Shown: in pieces, positions 12,958 through 24,200 of the stretch
Layout of the letters: every line of letters starts with the position of its first letter
Position numbering within the stretch: position 1 is the stretch's first letter
Source of the DNA: Acanthaster planci
Taxonomy: Eukaryota > Echinodermata > Asteroidea > Valvatida > Acanthasteridae
Assembly: GCF_001949145.1 (NCBI RefSeq)
Contig: NW_019091368.1
Location: forward strand, 3,925,007 to 3,989,006
DNA length: 64,000 bases
Direction of reading: 5' to 3'
Notes under the pieces: model-generated
What the model was told of the DNA's origin: nothing
What the model saw: only the letters and a program-made list of their open reading frames with translations
Databases searched by the model: none
Position numbers and translations under genes: made by a program

Positions 12958-13066
12958 ATGCCTGCCAATGCCATGGAAAGTGCCGTGATTCCCACCCAGA
13001 GCCGGGCTGTGCGAACTAGCAGACCCGCAAGCCATCTCATTAAGGATATCCTCGGACCTTCGCTAG
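12958..13066 (+). CDS. Homeobox gene, coding exon 1
   Basis: This exon encodes 36 residues plus one base and ends in CTAG|GTGAGT, a consensus donor. It carries the eh1/FIL-like HLIKDILG motif. The start ATG is the first in frame after a leader without long ORFs; a second in-frame Met is at residue 6. Confidence 0.85.
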
Positions 13067-14728
13067 GTGAGTCTGACACGACGGCAAAAATCCTTTTATC
13101 CAGAACTATTGAAATGCAACTCTGAGTAGCAATTACATACAACTGGCTGAATTTCAGCCCTACGTTCTGTTTGTGGTTTAATACATGCACATAAGCATGC
13201 ACATGCGATGAAAAGTGGTGTATAATAACCCCATTTTCGAAGAAATACTGTAAGGTATTTCACTTTTCACTCTGCTGTCATAAAATTCCAAAGGGTTTAC
13301 TTGACAGTCGTATCGTCAGACAGCCAGCAGAGACAACATTTGGATCTAATACTAGGCCTTGGTTGGAGAGGATCTCGAGACCCTTGCAGAATCTATGATG
13401 TCCGAAGACATAATTCTGCCATGCACTCTTTGTTTGACATATCTCTTAACTTCGCGTCTCTTTCTTTGCAGCTCCAGCGCGAGCGCCTTGTACCGTCAGG
13501 GGTGCTAGTTCTCCGGCCGAATCCACTGTGCGAGGGCCGCTGAGGAACCGCCGCCGCCGACGTCCCCGAACCATCTACACCGCGGAGCAGAGAAAACAGC
13601 TAGAGGAGGTCTTCGCTGTGAACCAGTATCCAGACATTGGCAATCGAGAGATCTTGGCTGACGCCATTGGAATGACTGAGGCTAGAGTTCAGGTTCGTTA
13701 AATTCAGGTTCTTCGCCTATTTTTTTTTAACCTTTTTGGCTGAAAATTCCCTTTATGAAAAGGTAATGCAGTTTTCTTTCTTTTTGGCCTTTCTATGTTT
13801 TGTCGGCCCCCAAAAACATGGATACGTCTTTAGGAGATTTGAATGGTCACTTCTTTTTTTCTCTTTTTTACTGGCGTCGCTATTTTGAGAGAATCGATTA
13901 TCAGTAAACAAACCCCGTTTTAGTAAGAATCGATGTCAGACACTTAGCATATCTTGTTATCTCGTCTCAATCCTGTTGTCACAACTAACACCTTGGAACA
14001 CTCGTCTGGCACGTTATCGATTTGCAGCCTTTTAAAATGCCTCGTTTAGCAATTCGACAATCACACCTCAGGCTAAACGGATTATCTTCGGCTTGTAAAA
14101 TCCACAGCGATCTCCTGGTAATTTAGTTTACCATTTCAATCAACAGGTTTGGTTCCAGAACCGCCGTGCCAGACACCGTCGCCACGGTCGTCACGCCGGA
14201 GGTATGACCCCCGAGCCGTCGTTGTCACCAGCCCCAGCGGCACCCTCTACCCCATTCCTGTCGCCTCAGACGAAGACCGAATCGGCAGTAAAGACGGAGC
14301 CAGACGGAGCCGACACACCTGACGACCAGCCTGCGTCATCCACACCGGACAGCGCATCATCCGCCCCCGCTGGGACTCCCTCTTCCCCCCACTGCTCCCC
14401 TTCGAGGTCGTGCCCAGCCCCCTACCCCCCGTTCTTCCAAGCTCCGCAGGTTCCATCGCCATACGCCGGGTTCTACGCACCGCAGCACTTCGGGATCTGT
14501 GCCGGGTCGCGGAGTCCTCCTCCTGGCTACGCGGTGGCGACTCTTCCTGGTCGCTACACTTGCGCCTACTCGTCTGGGTTTCAGGGGGCGTTCATTGGTG
14601 CTGTGGCCACCCCTGCGATGTTTGATGCTTCTGTTGTACCCCAGTCTACTCCGATTCAGCTCGGAGCAGACTCTACGGGTCTTTGGGGATACGAAACCGC
14701 CGGACTCCTAGCAATAGCTCGTTACTGA
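12958..14728 (+). CDS. Paired-class (Q50) homeodomain transcription factor, complete gene
   Basis: Three exons (12958-13066, 13472-13692, 14147-14728) join in phases 1 and 0 to give 303 codons. The homeodomain is residues 65-124: it has R5, L16, F20 and the helix-3 core VWFQNRRAR with W48, F49, Q50 and N51. The second intron falls exactly between homeodomain positions 46 and 47, as in most paired-class genes. Q50 separates it from Pax (S50) and Otx/Gsc/Pitx (K50). There is no paired box. Residues 26-33 (HLIKDILG) resemble an eh1/FIL Groucho-binding motif, implying possible repression. The C-terminal 180 residues are rich in Pro, Ser and Ala. The helix-1/2 wording (EEVFAVNQYPDI) recalls Mix/Sebox-type genes and the echinoderm Pmar1/Phb group; I cannot choose among these without a tree. 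It should act in the nucleus as a DNA-binding regulator, probably in early development. Confidence 0.93.
13472..13692 (+). CDS. Homeobox gene, coding exon 2 (homeodomain residues 1-46)
   Basis: The acceptor is a pyrimidine tract ending TTTGCAG. The exon encodes an arginine-rich stretch followed by helices 1 and 2 and the first residues of helix 3. It ends GTTCAG|GTTCGT. Confidence 0.92.
14147..14728 (+). CDS. Homeobox gene, coding exon 3 (recognition helix and C-terminal tail)
   Basis: The acceptor is CAACAG. The exon opens with the recognition helix VWFQNRRARHRRHGR, followed by a Pro/Ser/Ala-rich tail with one acidic segment (TEPDGADTPDD), and ends at TGA. The tail has no domain I recognise. 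Confidence 0.92.
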   Translation, partial: VWFQNRRARHRRHGRHAGGMTPEPSLSPAPAAPSTPFLSPQTKTESAVKTEPDGADTPDDQPASSTPDSASSAPAGTPSSPHCSPSRSCPAPYPPFFQAPQVPSPYAGFYAPQHFGICAGSRSPPPGYAVATLPGRYTCAYSSGFQGAFIGAVATPAMFDASVVPQSTPIQLGADSTGLWGYETAGLLAIARY

Positions 14729-15051
14729 CTCTGCAGAACATTTTATATTTGCGATAATGTATTCTATTGTCTGTCCAGCGTTCTTCCTGGGTTTATAGTT
14801 ATTTTGCATTCTTATATCAAGTGTTTCCTATTAATTATTCATTTGTTTCACTTGATTTTTCGCTGGTGTTGGACTGGAATGTTGACCTTTGCTGTATATT
14901 TAAAGATTCACTCTGCCTTTTGCACACAAAACTGATGTTTAATGTGGCTTTATTATAGATCGTACAGGAATTGAAGTTCTATTCAGATGGTGTCTTTGTA
15001 ATTTTCTTGCTCATTTTTTGGAGAATAAGTATACATAGGGCCTATAAGTGA

Positions 15052-15057
15052 ATTAAA
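15052..15057 (+). terminator. Candidate poly(A) signal (ATTAAA) of the homeobox gene
   Basis: This is the common variant hexamer, about 325 bp downstream of the stop codon. No canonical AATAAA was seen closer. It is a consensus match only. Confidence 0.3.
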
Positions 15058-18000
15058 AGGAGAGATGATTCATTCAGAAAAAGCATGTTGTCTTTATTTG
15101 AATTTATGATGGGGATTGGACTTTGAGTACTCAAAACACTTGATGCAATAGAGTAGACCAGTCTTCAAAATAACCCTACTACTATTGGACATTGTATTAG
15201 CTGAATTTGACATCAATTTATTTGCGTGCACAGGCACAGCAAGATTAGAGACAGAAAAACATGTGCACTGCAGTAGTCAGATGTGCAGTCAAGTGCCCAC
15301 TACTCGTGGGACTCGTGGGCATCATGTATGGATATCAATCGGTGGGGAACATGTCCCCCAATGTTTTTTATCATTTGTCCCCTCCCCCTTTTTATATAAT
15401 TCAGCTACTCATTATTTCAAAAATGAGATAAATCTTGCAAAAGCAATTGCTATAAAAATTTGATAAAGCGGCCAGAATTTACCTCGGATCGCACCACAAA
15501 ACATGTAGAATCCCGAATATCCCAGGATCGATCTTGAGCAGGCCTTGGACCCCACGCTTTGAGGGCTTCGCGCAGCAGTTGCAAAAGTTTGAAGAAAATT
15601 CTGTCTTGGTTGGCAACTTTCTTGCCTCAAAATGTATATAGCATGCTTCGAATAGCTGCGAATTTCAGTATTTTATCACAAGCAATTCTTCTGCAGTGCT
15701 TGTAACACATGTACCGTGTATTTGCAAGAAATTTCTTTGGAATATTTCACTGTTTTTGTACTCACAGGCAATCAATGTTTGGGCCAAGCGGTTGGTGAAA
15801 AATGCGCTTGCGACGCGCCAAAGAAAGGACACCCGTGGTTAAGGTTATTCGTCTTTGGCGCCCTCTATATATAAAATTTATAAACACAGTACATAGCATC
15901 ATGTTACTTTAATTGTCCTTTACGGGCAGCTGTATTTTAAGAATGTGTGAATAGGCATATTCTTTTATCCCTTTGTCTTCCGCTTATGAGTTGTTTATCG
16001 CATTTTGACAAACGAAGGAAGGAAGGTGTTGCCTAAAGTCACCTAGTGGTTAAATAATACATGTGTTTGTAAATAGGCCTAATATTTCATTACAATCTAA
16101 ATATTGGGCTCCATGTACGCCTACACCCATTTTCAATGATCTCAAATCAGTCGACTTATTCTAATACAAGACTTGCGGATACATTAGGTTTTAACAGGTG
16201 TTTAGCGAAAATCAGCCCTACTTTTTCTCCTCTCCCCTGTCCAGAAATAGAAACGTTTCAAATACACTGAAAGCAGTTATGCAAGAGCCAACACCTGGAT
16301 GACTTAATGAAATCTAAATACATGTGTATTTTGTCGCATGACAGATCATCCCGTTGAATAGCTTAAAAGCATTTCCGATAACCCGAAATGCATATGGTTT
16401 GACACCCCCCCCTTGATGCACTCATTGTCAAAGGGGTGCCTTGTGTAGAGAAATGTAATCTAATAGTGATAAATCAATAACAGGTGATATTTGTTTTACG
16501 TCATCGTCTAAATCATGTGACTCATTTTCAAAACTTACAGCTCGTCATGACTATGCACTGTCGTGCTATTTCCTAGACGTGAAATATGTCCTCGGAAATC
16601 ACAGGAATACAGTCTCATAGGTCTGCTGATTGGTCACTTAGTGACGTGTAAATAGACAAAGACCCAACCACGACCTGCCCACCCAACCAACCATCCCGCA
16701 GCGATGACCGGCGTATTGGTCTGGGACTTCCCCGTACCTTCACCGCAGTGGACACAGCCACTGCGGCCGGGACCTTTGTATCCGTGTACCCTTCTTCAAA
16801 TCTGTGCCGGAACATTTAGCCTGATAATTATTCATTGTGTGTTGTGAGGAGCACAACAATCACAATGACATTGTAAGAATCGATTCAGCAACCAAGAAGT
16901 TTTCTATTCAGATGAATAACCTCAGAGTGAAATGATACATCTCAACAAACAATTATCTTTGTCAATAATCCGGACATATAGGCCTACCCAAAAAGAAAGA
17001 AAGGGGGAAAAATGCTTCGCCCTTCCCGTCCTTTTTTTGCAACAAAAGCAAGGCTGAAACTAAAAATCTGCAAATTTACAGAATTTCTCTGGGTTTAATG
17101 TCCTCTTTGTTAGCTTAATAACCCAACGATCACCATCTCAAATGTGATGAAATTATAGACCGTTTTATCTGGTAGGCCCTACCTAGATACTATTCGTATG
17201 AGCGCCAACGTTGCAGAAATATTTTCCCTAGTTGTCAGAATCTTACCACATAATGTTCATGTGCCCCATTACTTACCAAACGGGTCGTATTTTCATTTGG
17301 TGTTCAGTAGGCCTAGCAGTATACATCATTTGTATTTATTTTTGAAACCTGCATGGGACTGATTTTTTTTTAAAACAGTAACCATTCAGTTCAAGGACCT
17401 GACCCGACATCGGGCTGATTTTATCCTTTGTCAAAAACGAAACTTATGCCCAACATTCTTTGGGGCAACACAGAGAATGACTTAACCCTGCAGATATTCG
17501 ATAATCTAAAAGGAAAATTGCAAAGAATATTTTTAAGACACTGGACTTCACGGTTTCCGCTTCTTTAAACAGACCATTACATATTTATGTACATGTATTA
17601 CTTCAAAATTTTTCCCCATGTGAATTTAGTCGAAACTGTCAAACGGAAATGAGCAAGTCTTCAAAATTGTCTTCCAGGTAGTCCCATGTCGTTATAAAGT
17701 CATTCAGCGTTGCAACCAACCAACCTTTGCAGTTGTCTGTGAGTTCTTCGTTTCCTGAAATGAGCAACACCTCCGATTCTATTACAGGCATATTTGTAAC
17801 TCGGCAAACACTCGTGTTTGCAATACAGAACCTTTCCTTTCTCCGAAGTCAACCTCCGTTTGACAATTGCTTACCTTAACCGTACTTCCTGGCTCGGAAG
17901 CAGCTCAGCACAAACTCATAAACCGGGAAAACTTCGAGCAAACTATAACCACAAAGAAGAGGCAGGGTCGACAGTTCATTCTGTTGTCATTGTTGACGTT

Positions 18001-20284
18001 TTCTGTACAAGAATATTTCCCATTCGGTTTCCTGTATTAACCTTGGGGAAATATTTGTTGACTTCCTAGCTGTGTGTTTGTAAACGGAGTCTCTGTAAGG
18101 ACTCAGACTCAGCTTGAAAACATCCACGGGGAAAACTCCCAGTTTACCCGCGCAGATGTTGTAAATAATGTGTCACGTGCTATTTGTAAAGCATAATTAC
18201 AACAAAGTGGAGTGCATTTCTTTTAAACGTGCACAGAATTTCACAGCTGAGTCACATACATTACATTAAATTTCAGGCTTATTGAAAATAAGATATATAC
18301 GACGATCATGAACGGTTGGGTGTGTGTGTGGGGGGGGTGGTTTATAACACAAAATGCAGCTGAAATTCTGTGATTGAACCATAATGTTGGTTCCCCAAAT
18401 TCTTGTTCTTAAACCCCTCCCCCGTCACTCGTCGTGTTTGTTCGCTCTTAATTTTGTAGAAATTGACAAGATAACTTTACAAGGTGTGAAGAGGATCACT
18501 GCCATACAGTCTTGATTGCTTGGTTAGACTTTTCATCAGCATTAGGACAAACTCCTTACATTTTTGTGGCCGTAATACTTTCTTCAACTGATATCCGGTA
18601 AATCGACGCTCTTGGAAAAAGTTTCTAGAATGTCTTTTGCCATTCAGGGACGTTTACACAATTGTTCAATGATTTAAGCAAAATCAACCTCTAATCTACT
18701 CATTAAAATTGCATCTTATAAGAAATTATTGCAATTTCCTAGTTTTAACTCATTCCAAAGGTCCAGTTTTGCATCTAGGAGGGGGGAGGGGCGAAGGAGG
18801 AGGAACGTCCCCCCTCAGAGACAAGCTATCATTTTTAAAGAAACGATACCGGTATACTACGAGTACTATCTTTCGTCTTTGTGGGATTGTGAGGATTCTT
18901 TTGCGGACGGAAAAAAGGACCGTCTTTTTTTGTTGCGAAAAATTCGATTGAGCACCCCGGACCCAAACCTGGATATGCAGTCGTAGTAACTAGAATCTTG
19001 TATACATGTACCGGACATTCCTCTTCACTTTGTAAAAGCTATCTTGATTTTATCACATCTCAGGACCGGCGTGCCGGCTTTTACACCCCCAACATGTAAG
19101 AATTGGTAACACCAAAGAGGCTGGCTTTTACGGGAATCCGTAATGCAAACAAGACCCTATTGTCCATGGGTACAGTGTGGGCCGTCCGTCGTGGGAGACT
19201 TGTACTTTGGCCGCCCAAACAAATCTCGGCGGGCATGATTTGCACCGTTCCATTCTTCCTGTCGCAGTGATTCGTTGAGTTGGTGCTTTTATCCAACTGC
19301 AAATACACCGGATCAGGGAACTGAGACATCAAACGAAATGGTCGAGTTCTGACAAAAAATTTGAAAATTGAAAGGTTGCCGTCCACATTTGGCCGGTCAC
19401 TGTATGACACGGGCGAGATTCATCGTTCCCGCACAATTTAATGGGGACATTTCTCAAAGACTCCCTCGTCGTACACAGTTTTTTTTTTCGAGGATGATAT
19501 TCACAATTACATTCACCTTATTAGCAATTCCAGATTCTTCGAACTTGTCCTCGATTGTCGAACAAATGTGACAAGCACACCCCAACACCTTGCTTTGGGA
19601 ACATTACAATACCAGCGTTCTTCATAATAGGAACTTCGCTTGAATGACTTTTCAGCGAGCGGCAGTTCAACCTTTGACAGTCACAAAATGGAGCCGGAGC
19701 AGTAGGTCTACATTATCATGACCTGAAAAATATTCCACCCGGTTTCGTTTCTAGGTTATGACTTTGTTTGCTTATTTTTTTGTTTTTGTTTTTTTTAACA
19801 AATAAAAGGATAGGAAACACTTGGGTCTGGGTTCAGTACCCGTATCAGATCAAAGTTCTCTGTGCAGTCGTTCTCTTTTTAAATCCACCTGCTGACTAAC
19901 ACCGGTTGTCAGCAGGTGTTTGCTAAGGGCATACGTGGTGGGATATCCTTGTCGGGATCCCCGGCTAAATAATCATGCTTGCGGAAGGTCCACTATGATT
20001 TATCAAGTAGTCAGGTATTAAAAATAGTTGATGTGGTCTAGATCTGTGCAATGGTAGTGTTGTACGGACTGCTAGAACGATGTGTGGAGAACTTTCCATA
20101 TTAATTTTTTGGGGTAAATAAGAAACAGTCTAATGTTTATGTTCCCTATTGAACCTCCAGTGTTTTTTTTTTTAAAGTTACACGTCAGTCATGTGTGAGC
20201 ATTCTAGGGAAAAGCTATTTAACCGAATACATGTAAATGTCAACTGGCAGCAAGTTCGAAGTACATGTAAGTCATGCGTCAATT

Positions 20285-20365
20285 TTTGCTAGTCCAAGTC
20301 CAGTCACAAGTCAAAGCTGATAGTCAAGTCGACCTGATTCTGATTCGAGTCCAAGTCACCCGACT
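20285..20365. repeat. Degenerate short tandem repeat of an AAGTC-like unit
   Basis: The words AAGTC, GAGTCC and ACTCGA recur every 5-8 bases (for example AGTCCAAGTCCAGTCACAAG). The array is short and decayed. Confidence 0.5.
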
Positions 20366-20646
20366 CGATTCAACCACTCTAAAAACAACGTCTACAATCG
20401 TACCTAGCGATGAAGAATACAATAACGCATGCGCGGATGTATCATAAATAATTATGTTTGCTTGACATACATGTTCATGTGACAAGATGCCCCTGATCCA
20501 TGGCCCGAAGGGGCCGTCCCAGCACACAGGAAAGCAGTAAAAATTAGGGCAAAGTACATGTACATGTAACATTGCGACAAGTTTCCAAGAAAGTGTTGCC
20601 TCTGAAACTGGCGCAATGGCTTGTGACTCAGGCGGAACTCAACCAC

Positions 20647-20655
20647 CCGGAAGTG
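20647..20655 (+). promoter_or_regulatory. ETS-type site (CCGGAAGTG) upstream of the ankyrin gene
   Basis: The full ETS-family consensus lies about 320 bp upstream of the chosen start codon, where a TATA-less promoter could sit. It is a consensus match only. Confidence 0.3.
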
Positions 20656-20967
20656 AGAAGTGTCATTCCAGCGTGCACGGGCTTTAGATAGGCCTAGATA
20701 AAAGATGACTTTGACAGAATAGAAGCAGTAGGACCTTTACAAGCAGAATGTGCTGAATTTAAATGAATGAAATGAATTGATTCTCGTGATATTTTATGAC
20801 ACACAGGCAGGGCTCAGAGTTAGGTGTGCACAACATCGTGTAGTATGTGCAAGAGCACACATTTTACCGGCCAGAGAGCCTCATCAGAACGTACCACGGG
20901 CTCTCGCCGCAAAGCAGCGGCGGAGATCACAGACTACCGAGGGCGGAGCGCGCCAAATATTATCAGC

Positions 20968-21239
20968 ATGACGGAGCTCACGACAGCTGTCAAGAAGGGA
21001 GATCTAAGCTCCGTGCGCAGGGTGTTCTCCCTGTTGACCTCGGAGGAGGCGGAGAACGCAGTCAGGTACCAGACACCGGAGACCAGGGAGACGCTGCTCT
21101 TCTGTGCTTGCGTCACGGGGCAACTCGAGACGGCGCGGTTCCTGCTGGCGATGGGACGGGACCAGAGAGACGTGTGCACGGCCTGGGGGGCCGTGCCCCT
21201 GCACGCTGCCGCCGAGCGGTGTCACGAAGATATTGTCAG
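20968..21239 (+). CDS. Ankyrin gene, coding exon 1
   Basis: This exon encodes residues 1-90 plus two bases, starting MTELTTAVKKGDLSSVRRVF, which looks like the first helix pair of an ankyrin array. The donor is GTCAG|GTAGGA. The region is GC-rich, unlike the flanking AT-rich DNA. Confidence 0.85.
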
Positions 21240-24200
21240 GTAGGAACACAAGCTCGTAATGATGGGATAGGAAAACATGGTAACCTCTTTTAAAGTTTAG
21301 TTCTAAGCAGTTTCATGTTGCATCAGGATGATGTTGTAGGGATGTAGCAAACTTGAATTTTTCAATGTATTATCAAAACTTGTACTTGTTATCAAGAGTT
21401 GCTTAACACTTCACATCGGTACCCCAACAACAAAATGTAGGCCGTGCATCTTTCCAAATAGGCCTACGTAGTAAGAAAATGTCTAGAACACTTTGTCGCG
21501 GTGAAGCGGTAATGATATTAACTAATCTTTCCAAACCTTAGCACAGCTTTTTTGTAGATTTTTTTTGCCATAACGAAGCATTCAGTGTATGCGTCCATTA
21601 TTTATATTGGACATGCAAATTCACCGACGCACAGGGAATTATTTTTTGCACGAATTTCTGATCATCGCCAGTGAACTGCGAAGGTGAGCTGGGTGCTGAC
21701 GTTTGACAAATTCCGCGAAATAAAAATGATGTGCGGAGAGTGGAAGAAATGAATGCAAATGATCGAAAATGTCTCTTAAAAAAGAGGGGGGAAAAGAAGA
21801 AAAAGAGGCTGGGGATTAAAGAATTTTTGCTCGCTGGGGTGGAGCTCTCACCTCACAGACCTTAGTCGTGGCAGAAAGAGGAATAGCTCTTTGGGTAGGG
21901 AGGCAAACAAGAGTATAGCAGGCTGACAAATCATCACATAGAGGGGTCAAATTTCTCCATCTCCTCTTTCTTTTCTTTCCGTTCGTCCCATTTCTTAAAA
22001 AAAAATTCCCATTTTCTGGGTTTGTGGAAAGTCGTTATTAAGCCGGTGAAAACGTGAACTATCTGAAACTCCGTGAACACCCGTCCTCCATAACGTGTCG
22101 CTCGATCCCCACGTATGTGACTGACCATGATCCCGATACTGTGGAATGACCTTTCCTTGTGTAACCGAAATCTTTAATGAATGCGTCCATAAACAAGAAT
22201 CCCATGTGCGACACATACTGTGTGAAATTTTCGTTCTTGTGGAGGCTTTCGGAACAAGGCTTGAGAACGGCCGTGATTTTCAAGTTGGCCATTAATTTGT
22301 TAATTCTACCAAAATGAAGCCAACACCTCGGCTTTTGGATTTGTAAAGGGTTAGACTGCTCACAAAGTAAACCGTAATTACACAAAACAAGGCTGGCCTA
22401 TCAAAAGAACAGAATGTATGAATCAATTAGACACATTGTATTGTCTGCACCTTTTTTTTTTTTAAAGTAAACTAAGCTTTTTGATTGTTTCCTTCAAAGA
22501 AAAATTAAGTATTCGTATCGGTGAGCCCAGTTTTTCTCTAGACAGACAACTATGGTTTCAAGTCCTTTAACTGAAGTTTTGCGTAAATTGTGCCAAATTT
22601 ACAAAAGCTATGAAGGAGGAACTTAACCAAGTTTGGTTTTGTATTACGTTCAGAACTGCAAATGGCCAAAAGGTCACACGTTATTGGAATTTGTATTAGA
22701 TTCATGTCATGTAGGGTATAGGTCATGCGCAGCAAAGATTAAGGTCACCATATATATTACAGCATCAGTAGAATCGAATGTGCCTTCCGCGTCAGGAATG
22801 CCGAGCGATGACGTCATTGCAGGGACTGGTCGATGATGACATAATCCGGGAAATCACCTTCTGTGACGTGCCGCGTGCTACGAGATACTGCCTGCCACCC
22901 GATTTCGCGTTCTGCTGTCACCCGGTTAATCGAAGTGTGTAACGCTGCATGTTGTTAGCTGGGCATTAATTTGTGCTTCTTCAAGGACAAAAAAGGTCTC
23001 CACGACTTTTTGCTGTTCCAGTTTAGAAACGTTCGAGCGCGTGTTCTGATGATAGAAATGTGGGGCTTTTATGCATCACTCGTGGCTTGAAATGTATAAA
23101 ACATGGTGCGAAGTCTGTGGGAAGGACAACTTCTGCACAGGTTAACTTTCAACAAGTTTATGGGTCTAGTAAAGTCGAGAACAAGAAATAAACTCACTCA
23201 ATTTTATGTGGCGATTTTGGTTTGTCGTTTATCATCCGATGTCAAGTGCAAACATAAGGAAATTTCGATGGGAATTTCAACAAGACCGGAAAGTTTATTC
23301 CCCTATAGCTTTACATTGGTGAATGAGCATGATGGGGAAGGGAAATAATTTCCTGAAGGTTATATGGAGATCTCTGTCCGGCGAAACAAGGAAATTCGAT
23401 GACTTTAAAGGATTTACTTCTTTCTGCAAAGAGAACTTACGCGTGCGAAGGAATGGTGCAATTAATGTATTCTAAAAGTACACTTGACGCAGAGCAAGCT
23501 TTTATTGAGAGAACTTCCGTGTGACCGTAGGGACGGAAATTTCGCAAAGAAACGTAGGAGCAAGAGACTATGCATATAATAACTGAACAAAACTGCTTGT
23601 GCACAATCTAGACGAGAGACAACAATGCCGGAACATTTGTGGGCAGAGAGCCGGTCTTAAACAGAATCATTTTGAACTCTTCTTAGATTTATCCTTCAAG
23701 CGCGCTGGGTCACATATTCCCTGACCTGTTCGAAAGGACGTCAGAACACCCGTCCGTATACATGACCCACACGAGTGAGGCAGGATATCTAAAGCTCTCG
23801 TCACTGATCTACATTTAAAAAAAGGCCTCAACAATCTGGATAGGGCATTGGTTGTTAAAAGAGAAACCAGTATCACTGCTCCGATCCGCCACAAATGGGT
23901 CTTTTGTTTGTTTAATGAATGGAGTTTAGACTGGTTCCATACGCACTTGCCAGTGGAGGGATCAGGAAAGAGCTTTGCACAACTCGGAATGGTTGATAAA
24001 CTGTCTATATTTTGTACAAGTGCACCAGAGGCTCTTATTGGACCATTCTGCTCACGCTAGAAATCTTTAGGTTGCACATGCTCCGTGCACAAAAAGCTGC
24101 AGAGAATCACAGAATTTCTTCGCGGTTTCTGGAGATATCTATTTTCGATGAGAATCCCTAACCGCATGCGTGTCCCAGTACAATGACAAGCATGTGGTTA

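Larger units (their letters stand above)
14729..20640. other. 3' region of the homeobox gene and intergenic DNA
   Basis: The first few hundred bases should be the homeobox 3' UTR. Beyond that I see no supported exon on either strand. The stretch is fairly repeat-poor compared with the rest of the window. It holds a small 11-bp perfect stem-loop (CACCTGCTGAC / GTCAGCAGGTG, 19886-19918) and a degenerate AAGTC-type satellite near 20285-20365. Regulatory DNA of the homeobox gene is likely here but cannot be picked out by eye. Confidence 0.5.
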
